Origin: Macrocystis pyrifera
Lineage: Eukaryota > Sar > Phaeophyceae > Laminariales > Laminariaceae
Assembly: GCA_031763025.1 (NCBI GenBank)
Contig: JASSKH010000010.1
Coordinates: forward strand, 15,090,085-15,154,084
Direction of reading: 5' to 3'
DNA: 64,000 nt
Under the pieces are notes generated by a model. It had not been told where the DNA came from. It saw only the letters and a list, made by a program, of their open reading frames with translations, and made no database searches. Numbering within the stretch: position 1 is the first letter of the stretch; each line of letters opens with the position of its first letter. Of the stretch, positions 1-10,548 are shown piece after piece. The translations under genes and the position numbers were made by a program.

Positions 1-183
1 AAACATCATTACGCGATCCGAAATCGCGAAAAGTGTTTCTATTAACAACCGATTTTCGTTTCCACGCTTGCATGCTTCCAAATTCAGCATGTCCTCGACG
101 TAGATCTCAGCGTAAAACTCCGCTTCTGAGTTTCCCTGTAATTCAGGCACGACCACAACTCTATGAATAGCAGGAGCATACAT
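1..183 (-). CDS. Possible 5' coding exon of unknown gene, cut by window edge
   Basis: An ATG at 183-181 on the minus strand opens a frame of 61 codons that runs off position 1 without a stop. The peptide begins MYAPAIHRVVVVPELQGN and continues with an acidic stretch (EAEFYAEIYVEDMLNLEA). An in-frame stop lies just upstream (192-190), so this could be a first exon or a short open frame by chance. I do not recognise the protein. A second, weaker acidic peptide on the same strand near 700-652 (MEMFIEEDYAEVEFAY, then a stop) sits in the neighbouring degenerate repeat. Whether this is a real gene depends on sequence left of the window. Confidence 0.22.
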   Translation of the reverse strand, partial: MYAPAIHRVVVVPELQGNSEAEFYAEIYVEDMLNLEACKRGNENRLLIETLFAISDRVMMF

Positions 184-194
184 TCGCACTCAAA

Positions 195-720
195 TTTCCT
201 GTTTCTCTCGGTACCATCTCATCATAGTAGTCAGTAATTTTTTATACCGTGGTCCAATTTTAGCCCACGCTCATAACATTCGGTAAAAATATAAATCCGA
301 CCCCCTGCTATGGTCCTCCTTCGTACTAAAATTACATGTACATATAAATATTCTGTACCATCTCTACATAACGGCCATCTCTACATAACGACCAGTACAC
401 CTAGTTCCTACAGTAGTTCACTTTGTATCGTGGTCCGTCCTTGGGTCGCCCTTCATAACATTTGGTAAAACATAGATTCATCTATGACCCTCCTTGGCAA
501 TAAAAAGCAACGACAAAATGTACATTTTGGTTATTTATTTTTACGTACATCCTTCTCTTTCATAAAAATTCCATCAATATATATCATGCACCTGATAAAG
601 CCAACTTTTTTATCATGGCCCGTCCGTTTATATTTCTTCATAACGCTTCAGTAAGCGAATTCCACCTCAGCATAATCCTCTTCGATAAACATTTCCATGA
701 TTAAAATAATATTAATTTGT
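195..720. repeat. Degenerate tandem repeat, period about 185 bp
   Basis: A block with a GTGGTCC-type word followed by TTCATAAC and GGTAAA recurs near 240, 427 and 612, a spacing of about 185 bases. The copies are heavily diverged. The region is AT-rich and I see no convincing gene in it. From 720 to 1275 I see no supported feature beyond low-complexity C- and A-rich patches. Confidence 0.35.
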
Positions 721-1275
721 TGTTTTTGCTCATCTGTCCTCCCAAGCCTCGTGGTATTCTCAGAAACATACTTACTATTCTTAGTATGCGCCATCCACCT
801 CAAGAAGGAAAAACATAAACTAAACCCCATAAAACCTAACCCCCCCAACAAAACTAGAAAAAAAGGAAAAAATAACGTACATAATATCAAACAGAAGAAT
901 GAACCACGACCCCAATCCATTTTTCTTCCGAATCAGCGTTCACGTTTCCAGGACTTTATAATATATCTAGTATATCGTAAGAAACGTACTGGTAATATTC
1001 ATGCCGCCCTATTCTTTCCACTCACCCATCACATTCTTCAACGAAACCGACTTTGGGAGAGGCGTGTCCTGGTGTTCTAACAACCTAGACGACACCTCCA
1101 AGTTAGTAGGCCACGACGCTGGTCCCCATCTCCCCCCCTGCTGCAGTGGTACATCCCCTGCTAGTCGTCTCGTTGTTGGCGCCGTAGAAGAACGGAGCCC
1201 GTGTCTTCGTCCTCAGCATCCTCGAATACCACCACCCCGTCCACGGCCACCAAAACCACCTCCACCCCCGGACAT

Positions 1276-1915
1276 TCTTGACAGGAACTCTGCATTGGGC
1301 GTGTGGTGCGCGGCTCCTGAGTTACGTCCGGCAGCCCGCGGTGGAGGAAAGCACTATCAGCTGAGCTTTGCCAGCTGGTTGCTGCGTGCAATACTCCCAT
1401 CAAGCTCATAAGAGCATATTACAAAAGTGTAATACTCCCATCAAGCTCTTAAGAGCATATTACAAAAGAAAGGCTATCAGGCCTGTTGTATCATTATCGG
1501 TCTTGCCCAACAGGACAAGATGGAAGAAGAGAAAGGGAGAGAAGTAGAGTGAGACAGTGCGCGGTGCAGTCTCGCTTGTCTCAGCTCAACCAAAACAAAA
1601 ACGAAACACGAGTACCCTACATCAACCTGTAGACATATAGCAAACCCGAGGACCCCGGGGACCCTTGAACATCAGTTTGATCATCTGGGGTTCTCCCGAG
1701 TTTTTTGTGTTCTGAATCTACCAAAACGACATTTGATCATGCCGCATATCTGCTCAATCGGCATGTAACACACCGCTCTGCTGTACTGCCATAGCACGCC
1801 GTTGTGCTGCTGTGGTCTACTTGCTACAGACGGCTTATGTTACCGATCAGCGACTCAATATAGGCTACTGGCTACTGCTGGGTAGCATGGTAGCTATCCT
1901 TAATACGACCCCTCG
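1276..1915 (-). repeat. Intact LTR copy of the Copia-like fossil
   Basis: This copy has the 4477-4619 sequence and the 5798-6245 sequence joined without interruption. It also carries a local ~41-bp tandem duplication around 1390-1469 (TACTCCCATCAAGCTC followed by TTACAAAAG, twice) that the other copy does not show. It serves as the empty-site reference for the Helitron-like insertion in the other LTR. Confidence 0.6.
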
Positions 1916-2839
1916 ATGGAGGTGACATAGCCAAACTTGCTACATTCAGCTATCTATTTGGATTACCCAACCACTAGGTTCTAGTGTACTCTTTCGTGAT
2001 ACTTATTGAAAGTGTCATAACTTACTCAGTCATATCTGCTCGAAAGTTTTTAACTCTCGTTACTTGGTCAGTGTACTTGTCTGTACTACTCGTCTGCTTA
2101 TTTTACGCGTGCATCCGTTGCTATGTCGCAACAAAGTTTCATTACTCCTTTGCGGCGTCGCAACAACATCAACCGTTCCTGCTTCGCTTATGATGGGTGA
2201 CCAACCCTTGTATAGCTAATGCAACAACACGCATAACCTGGCAATATATAAGGCATACTACTGCTGTGACCGGTTTGAAGCATGGACGAGCATGTAAACC
2301 GAAAATATTCACACACAGGCCATAGAACCCGCGCGGGGTGTCACTATACATATACCAGACGGACATACTCGGCACGATACTACTCCGTACGCTACACACT
2401 ACGACGCCGTTGCTGGCCGTAGGTTTTTACTTCTGAATGGATACCAGTCGAACAGCAGTGTTAACCGTCGTACTTTGCTTCTGAAACACATTCCACACTG
2501 CCATGGTATTGTACCGCCCAAAGGGTGAATGAACAGTTGAAGGCAGGTTTGTGTTGGAGAAAGACAAGACGTATTACTGCAAAAAACTCACAACTGCATC
2601 TCAAGAATGAACCATATTCCAATGATCAGTTTGTTGACCAAGAAATAGAAATAACTACTTACTGTAGCGGCCGACCACGTTTCTGCCCGCCCCCCCGTAC
2701 AAAGAAGACGTGTGTGGTGCTACTACAAAACAAAAACCTTGCACAAATAGTCTAGCAGCATAACCACGTTTGTTTCTGACCGCCCTCCCAAACAAAGAAG
2801 ACGTGTGGTGCTACGTACTACGAAGCAAATAAATCTTGC

Positions 2840-3235
2840 CGTGCGACCCCAGGTGACGCGGATGTCCTCCTGGTGATCCAGATGATGATGGCGTTCAGCG
2901 ACTCCAGAAGTGATCTTCCGGCGCAGTCCTAAACACGATGAAGATGTCCCGTGACCCCAGAAGCGTTGTCCCAGCAGCCCAAAACGATCGATGATGATGT
3001 GGCGATTCCAGAAGACAATCTTCCCCGGCAATCCCAATAGATTAATATACTGTGGTCCGATCCCGAAAAGACACTTCGGCGACCCCACGTTGCTGTTGTT
3101 AGTGTGGCGGCTCCGGAAGCTCCGGCAGCCCCATCGAACAGTGCTGTAGCGATTCCAAAAGTTGTCTTTTTCGGCAATCCCAAGCGCTTTTTGCAGCGAT
3201 CACGTGAAATGTCTTTCCGGCGATCCTACGTTGAT
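2840..3235. repeat. Degenerate short tandem repeats inside the LTR fossil
   Basis: Phrases such as GCGATTCCAGAAG followed by TCTTCCCCGGCAATCCC recur with substitutions at intervals of roughly 50-60 bases (for example near 3001, 3060 and 3140). Copies are too diverged to give a firm unit. Open frames across them are by-products of the repeat. Confidence 0.35.
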
Positions 3236-3690
3236 AGGATGAACCCCTAATTGGTGGTCCCCGTTGATAAGGCGACCCCTAGCTGGCGGCCCCTGTTGAT
3301 AAGGCGACCCCTGCCTGGTGGTCCCTGTTGATGAGGCGACCCCTGCCTGGTGGCCCCTGTTGATAAGGCGACCCCTAGCTGGCGGTCCCTGTTGATAAGG
3401 CGACCCCTAGCTAGCGGTCTCTGTTGATAAGGCGACCCCTAATTGGTGGTCCCTGTTGATGAGGCGACCCCTGCCTGGTGGCCCCTGTTGATAAGGCGAC
3501 CCCTAGCTGGCGGTCCCTGTTGATGAGGCGACCCCTGCCTGGTGGCCCCTGTTGATAAGGCGACCCCTGGCTTGCGGTCCCTGTTGATAAGGTGAGGCGA
3601 CCCCTGCCTGGTGGCCCCTGTTGATAAGGCGACCCCTGGCTTGCGGTCCCTGTTGATAAGGCGACCCCTAGCTGGTGGTCCCTATACTCC
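3236..3690. repeat. 32-bp minisatellite next to gag
   Basis: About 14 copies of a 32-bp unit typified by GGCGACCCCTAGCTGGCGG followed by TCCCTGTTGATAA. Variants alternate AGCTGGCGG, GCCTGGTGG and GGCTTGCGG. Because 32 is not a multiple of three, a frame on the minus strand rotates through three readings (INRDRQLGVA, LSTGTASQGS, PYQQGPPGRGR). It still meets no stop, so the array is open in all three frames on that strand. Confidence 0.8.
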
Positions 3691-3980
3691 TCCGTCAGAC
3701 CTTGGAGAACGATGCCCTTGAAGTGCCTGCCCATGATAGGTTCCTCCATCTCGGTCAGCAGGTTACGTAGTCGCGTGAGCCCGTTGTTGTAGTTGTCGGG
3801 GTCCTGTCCCGACGTCATGCTCGTGGTCGCGAGCGCCTCCTGTGTGGCGCGTATGGTCTCGTTTGTGATCCTCAGGTACTTCGACTCCAGCTCCTTCACC
3901 GCCTTCTGTTCGTTTCCACGCGTTCTACGTTTTCCTTCTGCGTGCTCGACTCTAGGGACCCTCGCGATTTTTGTTAACAC
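3411..3980 (-). mobile_element. Copia-like gag remnant (fossil) running into the minisatellite
   Basis: The N-terminal half of this minus-strand frame has the look of Copia-type Gag (UBN2-like): a helical stretch NETIRATQEALATT, then DPDNYNNGLTRLRNLL, then GRHFKGIVLQGLTEEYRDH. That order is typical of the region just before the zinc knuckle in Copia Gag. It then passes directly into the 32-bp minisatellite. I see no zinc knuckle, protease, integrase or RT. It is the only coding trace of the LTR fossil around it. Confidence 0.55.
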
Positions 3981-4619
3981 GCAGTGTTCTTTACTCTACC
4001 AGCAGCAGCAATGCAGCAGCAATGATAGCAGTCTTGAACCAGCCCGTCGCGCACACGCGAGAGCGGACCCCGTATTTCCGACGATCGTAGTCGAAAATAA
4101 TAGTCCCGCCGCTACGTACTCGAAACGTAACTAAATGTACTCGTAAAAAGTAGTTGCTCCGCTTGTGCCGTGGTTTACAGCAGTGCGTACTCACTTTGCC
4201 GGGGTTGAAGTCCCCACCCTGCAGCAGTACTCGTAGTTTCCAGCAATAGCTCCCAGATGTAGATGATCGTGGCAGCAGTCCCTCCCAGCAGCAGCTCCCG
4301 ATGTAGATCGTGGTAGTTCTCCCTGAGATCGTTGTTCTTGTACAGCATTTCCAGCTCTGTGGCAACTCTGTGTACAGCGTGTGCAGCAGCTCGCGCCTCA
4401 GTCGTTGTCGTGCCTCGATGATGCTGATGGCTCGCAGCTCTGTAGTGCTTAGTAGGTAAATCGAAGACTCATAACCTCTTGACAGGAACTCTGCATTGGG
4501 CGTGTGGTGCGCGGCTCCTGAGTTACGTCAGGCAGCCCTTGGTGGAGGAAAGCACTATCAGCTGAGCTTTGCCAGCTGGTTGCTGCGTGTATTACTCCCA
4601 TCAAGCTCATAAGAGCATA

Positions 4620-5797
4620 CAAGGCGCTTCGCTCCGCGGGCGGCCTACGCCGCCCGCGACGCTCGCTCAGGAAGGAAACATCAAATTATATGCGAAGCGG
4701 ACAGAGGTCCATGATTGAAATGAATATTGTTTTTTTATGGCCCCTGTAGTTAGCTGCAAACTGGCAACTTGATAATGCCAAGAGTCCCGCCGCCATGCTT
4801 TAGGAGAAAACAGCTCGGACGCCACATATGCTTCGCGTCGTGGGCGGTTTTCCGCTACGCTCGCTCACACGTCGTACATACGTACATACCCCAGGCAGGG
4901 TACTTATTTCTTCTTTCGATATGCTCTGTGTCTATGTACTCGTCGTATGTACGAAAGATAAAGCACAGAACGGCACAGCAACACAGCAAAAACAATGAAA
5001 ATGAAACCGAAAAAATTCTAAAAGAAACAAAATCCCCGTCCCCTTTCGTGTAATAATTTACTACTTGAGTGGAACACCTTACACCAGTCAAAAAAAGAAA
5101 AACATGAAAAAAAGAAAAAATCTTACAGCAGAGCTTCTCTCTCAGCCTCGTACGCCGCCCGCCCCTCTCGCGACCATGCCGCCACCGATTCAGTCCGGGT
5201 AAAGCTTCCCTCCCTCTCTTCCACAGTGAGCCCTGTCGCCCGCCTCGAGTGAAGCCCGGTGCTCACCGTGGACCTCGACTCAAGCTCGACAATGTTGGTG
5301 CTCATTCGGGGTACCTCCCTCTTGTGACTCTCAGCCCGGTCGCAAAAATAAGCACCGCTTGGATATTATCTTACAATCCCGAACGAACCTTAAATACTCG
5401 TACGTACTCTATCCAAAATCACAAATGGAGGCCAGACAGAGCCTATTGATGCGTCGCTCGTGTCTCGAGGCACACGCGACGCCTAGGCACGAAAGCGGCG
5501 ACCGCGCTCCTTGCAACTCCCCCTCTACGCGCCTCTACGCGCCAGCATCCGCTGACACCCGCGACGATGCCGGGTTCGCCCGCGCAACCGTGCTCGGAGT
5601 ACACGCACGCACACGAAACGAAAGAAGAAAAAAGGAAAGAAGGACTGAAAGTACGACGAAATTTAATGGAGAAAACAAAGACTCGCTGGAACGGTCCGGC
5701 AAGTAATAAACGGAGGCGATTCCCAAGTGGGAGCTCTGAGAGGCCAGGGATGTACCAACCGAGCACGCTCAGAGGTTGAGATATCTATAAGTAGTTC
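4620..5797 (+). mobile_element. Helitron-like non-autonomous element, copy A (full length)
   Basis: Full-length member of a family seen about ten times here. It starts CAAGGCGCTTCGC, followed by a GC-rich perfect hairpin (stem GCGGGCGGC / GCCGCCCGC, loop CTAC), and ends at GTAGTTC. Read on the minus strand it runs from TAGAACTACTT to GCGCCTTG with the hairpin about 16 nt from the 3' end, and it has no terminal inverted repeats. Comparison with the uninterrupted LTR at 1276-1915 shows insertion in the sequence GTAATATGC. This fits either insertion between A and T with no duplication (Helitron habit) or a 2-bp TA duplication. No transposase is encoded. Confidence 0.65.
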
Positions 5798-6245
5798 TAT
5801 TACAAAAGAAAGGCTATCAGGCCTGTTGTATCTTTATCGGTCTTGCCCAACAGGACAAGATGGAAGAAGAGAAAGGGAGAGAAGTAGAGTGAGACAGTGC
5901 GCGGTGCAGTCTCGCTTGTCTCAGCTCAACCAAAACAAAAACGAAACACGAGTACCCTACATCAACCTGTAGACATATAGCAAACCCGAGGACCCCGGGG
6001 ACCCTTGAACATCAGTGTGATCATCTGGGGTTCTCCCGAGTTTTTTGTGTTCTGAATCTACCAAAACGACATTTGATCATGCCGCATATCTGCTCAATCG
6101 GCATGTAACACACCGCTCTGCTGTACTGCCATAGCACGCCGTTGTGCTGCTGTGGTCTACTTGCTACAGACGGCTTATGTTACCGATCAGCGACTCAATA
6201 TAGGCTACTGGCTACTGCTGGGTAGCATGGTAGCTATCCTTAATA

Positions 6246-6838
6246 GATATTGGAGGCGAACCGAAAACAACCAACTGCTTCCGTCGTCAACTCTATGACC
6301 CTCTTACCAATCCCCTCTTTTCAAACATGCCAGTGATTTAATACCTCTCCACAAACCCCAGATTTCCTCTGTTCAATCTTCCACATTCTTTTTGTCATGA
6401 TTCACGACAAAAAATCACGATCTGTGACAAACTTCACGAATCGTGTTTTTTTCGTTACATTGTAACAGAAGGAACGGCCCGCACTAGTACTATGGGGGTG
6501 AACGGGGAACGTGTCAATAGCGGCGACATGTGTCATGAATACTGGTGTGTTGTCGCTACTATTCGTGAGCTATAGGTCGGTGTGGCGCACTCCAAGTCCT
6601 CTTGCGTCGACTATGATCAAGGAGGGGTCACGGTCATAATGTCAGCGAGAAGAAAGAAATACCAGGTATGGTAAATCGCTCGGTGAAGCGCCACGGGCAT
6701 GTTTCCGTGTACAACGAGGTTCTAACATTAACATACAAACGAGATTGTTCCATGCAACCATGACCACTGACGTGAGCTATTAATAGCAGTCAGCGCTAAC
6801 TGCTAGCTCGTGGTTGCAACGTATTTCAAACATAAACA
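6246..6838. other. No supported gene
   Basis: I see no coding or RNA feature. A short imperfect palindromic patch lies near 6395-6440 (ATTCACGACAAAAAATCACG and CACGAATCGTG words). Confidence 0.4.
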
Positions 6839-6839
6839 T

Positions 6840-7465
6840 ATATAGTCAGGGGTACTGCCGAAATCAACCGGCGCGTGCTGCTGGCCGACCTACGTTTCAG
6901 ACGGTATAGTTTGCCACTGTACGAGCAGCTCACCGCACCGCTCCGACTCAAAGTACGGATGTTCAAAGCCGGGGTAATGGAGACCATGCTAAACGGGTGT
7001 GTCACGTGGATCCCCACCGTGGCCCATCTCGCCATGCTTCGGACTGCTCACCACCGATTCCTCTTCCGCTGCATCATATGGCATAGAAAACCACGCGACG
7101 GTTACCCATATGATTTTGTACGCAGACGCACTGGCCAAGGCTGGCTGTGAGAACGTCGAGACGGCGGTGCGAAAGCGGGGTATATTTTTCGGGGGGGTTG
7201 TACCTCGTATGGATAAGGAGAGACTACCCAAACGAGTAATGTTTGGGGAACTGGAAGGGAAGAGGGGTTACTTGGGAGGGAAACAACAGGACTGGAGACT
7301 GGAGGAGTTGTCTCCAACGCGACCTATCGTTTTTTAACTTGCTGGCCGAAGAGAACCAATGGACGCTGGGAGCCAAGAAATCGGACAAGTGGTTCAAACG
7401 TGTTGAGGAAGCGGCAGAGCAGTACATGCACCGTTGGTTCGTTAAAGAGAAGGAAAATGTTTCAA
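6840..7465 (+). pseudogene. 5'-truncated LINE, C-terminal end of reverse transcriptase ORF
   Basis: Peptides from two plus-strand frames match the post-RT part of a widespread LINE family: LRLKVRMFKAGVMETMLNGC and WIPTVAHLAMLRTAHH. These are followed by AGCENVETAVRKRGIFFGG, RLPKRVMFGELEG, then WTLGAKKSDKWFKRVEEAA and MHRWFVKEKE. The family pattern (LRLK..M..A.V...LLYGC.TW, R.RR..F.G, LP.RVMFG) is clear. The change of frame and internal stops show that this is a dead fragment. The RT core and the 5' portion are missing, as expected for a 5'-truncated LINE. The polypyrimidine tract just downstream may include its 3' tail region. Confidence 0.7.
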
Positions 7466-7514
7466 AACGACAAGTGCTTGACGTACAAAATGTGCAGTGC
7501 CCCTTGAGCGCATG

Positions 7515-7635
7515 TTTGCTTCGTTTTTCTTTTCTTTTTTCTTTTCTTTTCTTTTCTTTCCTTCTTTCTTTCTATTTTGTTCTTTCGACCCTCTTCGTGT
7601 TTTTTTTTTCTTTTTCCTTCTCTTTTTTTTCCGGG
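7515..7635. repeat. Polypyrimidine (CTTTT/CTTT) tract
   Basis: About 120 bases of almost pure T and C, built from TTTCTTTTC and CTTCTTTCTTTC words, directly follow the LINE fragment. From 7640 to 8035 I see no supported feature. Confidence 0.8.
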
Positions 7636-8039
7636 GTGTACGTAGAATACCATGGATATGTTCTGGGTGTCATTTGGCTGCGAGTGATACGGGATGGTAT
7701 ACCACAGCTCGTTAGTACCGTTTCCCTTACGGACTGGTACGATACTGCCTTGCGCACTGTTTCGTAGTTTTTGTTTTCTTCCATCGAGATTCATTTTGTT
7801 TATAGCCTGTTTTGTGACCGCAAGCAGGATTTCAGGGAAGTGAGCTAACGTGCGAACATTATCATGGTATACCTATGCAAATAGGACAGCATCCCATAGT
7901 CGTATTTTCCCCGTTTTTAGTATCGATTTTGCTTTCCAGCTCAAACCGTGGGAGGTTGTACCCTCAACGGCCTCTGGACATACACACGTGGATGGGCGGT
8001 TGAAATCGTGCTGTTGAAACATAAAGGGTAATGCTATTC

Positions 8040-9620
8040 ACGACAGCGGTGTCGTAACTGAGCTCTTATTTACGACACTTCTCCACGTTTGCGGCACACG
8101 CTCCGGATTGGCCAGGCGCTGCCATGGCAGTGCTGATATGGTGCAGGGCTATCATGGAAGCTACCACGTACCCAAAACAGTCCAGTACTCGACGAGATAC
8201 ATTGTTTCCGCGAGCACCCGCACAATAATCAGATCGGTCACGTAAATAAGCCTCATTACGACACCGATGTCGCAACTGCGTTATTGACGACACCGCGGCA
8301 CGTCCGCGGCACACACCATGGATCGGCCAGACGCTGCCACAGCTGTGTTGGCATGGTGTAGAACTGCCATTGACGCTATCGTGTACTCAAAACGGTGGAA
8401 GACTCAGCGAGACAGGTGGTAGCTGCGTGCACCCGTAGAATATTCAGACCGATGTCGTAAGTACGCTATCTTTACGACACCTTTCCACTTTCGCGGCGCA
8501 TTTCCCGGATCGGCCAGACTCTACCACGTCTGGGTTTGGTAGAGTGTAGGGCTACCATTGAAGCTATATCGTCTAGCCGAAGCGGTCAAGTTCTCAAGGA
8601 GATACCTGGTGTCCGTGTGCACCTGCATAGTATTCAAGCTAAATCAGTAGCTCTTGTACCGTACGGGTGCAAAATAAAATCACCACTACAGAAGGGTCAG
8701 CACTACCGTAGGATCCCACACAGGAAAGAAGGCACACTATAAGGCAGTAAAGGGGTGGGTGGGGGAGCGACGACGTAAGAACGTCTTTTCGCAAACTCAT
8801 CAGCGCTCAGATAGTTGAACTGGACATAGTAAGTGGTAAGATGGGCACAGCATGATCCCCGTCATAGAAAAAAACACTACCTTGAAGCTAGCCCCCTCAT
8901 ACCACTGCCTCAAGGCATGTCCGTCCGTGTTTATGTTTTCAATACCACGGGCATCGCACACGGCACCGCATACACCCGGAAGGTGCTGACCCCCATAAAA
9001 AAGCAACCTTGCTCTCGTCGATTGTATTCAGATTTGACCAAGTCTCAGCAATCTGTGCGATGTGCTAAAACTAGCTTGAATATTCTGCGGATGCACGCGG
9101 CTACCATATATCTCCTCCAGTACTGGACCGTTTTCTGCTAGACAATAGCTCCAATGATAGATAGCCCTACACAGTGCCAACACAGTCATGGTAGCATCTG
9201 GCCGATCCGGAGGATGCACCGCGAACGCGGAGCGGTGTCGCAAATAAGGCTTATTTATGACATCGGTCTGATTATTCTGCGGGTGCACGCGGATACGACG
9301 TATCTCGTCGAGTACTGGACCGTTTCGGGCATATGATATATTAGCTTCCATGATAGCCCTACACGATGCCAACACAGCCATTACCGATCCGTAGCGTGTA
9401 CCGCAAACGTTGAGCGGTGTCGTAAACAACGAATTTGCGACACCGGTCTGAATAGTCTGCGGGTGCACGCAGTCACCACCTATTTCGTCGCGTACTGGAC
9501 CGTTTCGGGGGCATATTAGCTTCAATGGTAGCCCTATGCGATGACAAGACAACCGTGGCAATCCAGAGTCGATCCGGGGCGTGTGCCGCAAAAAAGGCGC
9601 GGGTGTTATAAGGCTGACAA
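8040..9620. mobile_element. Foldback-type element: inverted arms each of three ~200-bp tandem units
   Basis: The left arm (about 8040-8645) has three direct units starting near 8070, 8284 and 8470. Each runs ACGACAC, then CGGCACAC, GGATCGGCCAGAC, a GTAGGGCTACCATTGAAGCT-type phrase, and GTGCACCCG with ATATTCAGA. The right arm (about 9035-9620) carries three units of the same sequence in inverse orientation. The loop (8646-9034) is unrelated. Long inverted arms made of internal tandem repeats are the hallmark of Foldback/Galileo-type DNA elements. No transposase is visible. Terminal words resembling GTGTCGTAACTAAGAGCTC also occur at 10440-10545, so the element or a relative may extend further right. 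Confidence 0.65.
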
Positions 9621-9639
9621 TCGGTAGGCAGTTGGTTGA

Positions 9640-9745
9640 CATTTAACCAGAACGAGTTCAACCGACTAAGACCTTGAAAAATTGTGTTGTCGGTAGGACA
9701 TGGGTCGAGCGTGAGTTCGAATATCATGTTCACCATAAAAAAGCG
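9640..9745 (+). repeat. SINE-like relic with tRNA T-arm-like box
   Basis: The phrase CATGGGTCGAGCGTGAGTTC and the following GAATATCATGTTCACCAT match, with changes, a second block at about 10170-10225 (GCATGCGTTCGAATC, then TAACGTCCACCATG). TTCGAAT resembles a tRNA T-loop/B box. Both are followed by an AAAGCGCTTTA/ACGCTTTATAAAG patch. Confidence 0.35.
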
Positions 9746-10084
9746 CTTTAAAAAGAAACATTAGACGCTGAGTACGATCACATCGTCGAGGTAGGCCGCC
9801 ACCTGTTCCGAGCCCTTAATAATCTCGTTGATCACCTTGACGAACCAGCCGAGCGAAGCACTGCTGCTGCCCTGGGGCATGACGAGCCACTTATTTGTGG
9901 CAGAACGTGTTTCGTGAGTTTTGGGGTCGAGTGTATTAATACCGGTGTGTGGTTAATGTCGTATTCCGTGTTATGTCTTCTTTATCGTGCCGATCGCCCC
10001 AGGCTCGGGAAACGGGGGCGATCTGAGAATAAGACAGACTGACTACTCGTATTCATACTGGCGGGTATGAGTGGGGCACAGGAC

Positions 10085-10430
10085 TGCATAACGTTTGATT
10101 AATATTTTACCAGTAGCCCAACGGACTATTGCAAGACCTTAACCAATGGCATCAGCAACACCACTTACATGGGTCATTGGGCATGCGTTCGAATCTAACG
10201 TCCACCATGAAATACGCTTTATAAAGAAAAGCGAAATTCCTCAAGTCAAGAATCTGAAAAATGCTAAAATATTTCTGGATCCCCAGAAATTGGAACCGCG
10301 TGTTGGTGACACGCGCACACGTCGACCCGTATATATCGATATGTTCCAGGGGGGGGGAGTGCTACAAGACTTAGTTTGCGTAGGCGATCGACTAACCTTA
10401 TACCAGTAGCCCGACGGGCTAAGACCTTAA
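10085..10430 (-). repeat. SINE tail relics shared with the 43.1-kb SINE
   Basis: On the minus strand, 10430-10355 reads GTTAAGGTCTTAGCCCGTCG followed by GGCTACTGGTA and GATCGCCTACGC. This is the tail of the tRNA-Ser SINE at 43057-43217 (GTTAAGGTCTTAGTCCGTTG, then ATCGCCTACCCAG). A second, shorter tail occurs at 10145-10085. No tRNA head is seen next to either, so these are truncated relics. Confidence 0.45.
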
Positions 10431-10548
10431 CAAAAGTACCAAAACACCGTGTCGTAACTAAGAGCTCTTTCGCGGCACCGGTGTCATAAATAAGGAGTTA
10501 CGACACCAGTGCCGTAAAACGATACCAGTGCCGTAAACACCCACGTGT

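Larger units (their letters stand above)
1276..6245 (-). mobile_element. LTR retroelement fossil, Copia-like gag remnant, one LTR interrupted
   Basis: A direct repeat of about 640 bp occurs at 1276-1915 and, split into two blocks, at 4477-4619 and 5798-6245. The blocks match the intact copy in order and almost base for base, so I read them as the two LTRs. The gap in the second LTR is a Helitron-like insertion (4620-5797). Flanks GACAT (1271-1275) and GATAT (6246-6250) look like a diverged 5-bp target duplication. The ends are not the classic TG...CA, which lowers confidence. The internal part (1916-4476) holds a Copia-like gag remnant on the minus strand and repeats, and no recognisable pol, so it looks internally deleted or non-autonomous. 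It is broken. The two LTRs are very similar, suggesting moderate to young age. Confidence 0.6.

Noticed and set aside
3236-3690. Collagen-like or glycine/glutamine-rich protein in the minus-strand frame
   Set aside because: It is a 32-bp minisatellite read in rotating frames, not a protein repeat.
4620-5797. Tc1/mariner-type MITE with TA target duplication
   Set aside because: TA flanks are compatible, but the ends are not inverted repeats and a 3' hairpin is present, so Helitron-like fits better. Kept as the main alternative.
8040-9620. CRISPR-like repeat array
   Set aside because: Units are about 200 bp, diverged and arranged as inverted arms in a eukaryotic genome; there are no short identical repeats with unique spacers.
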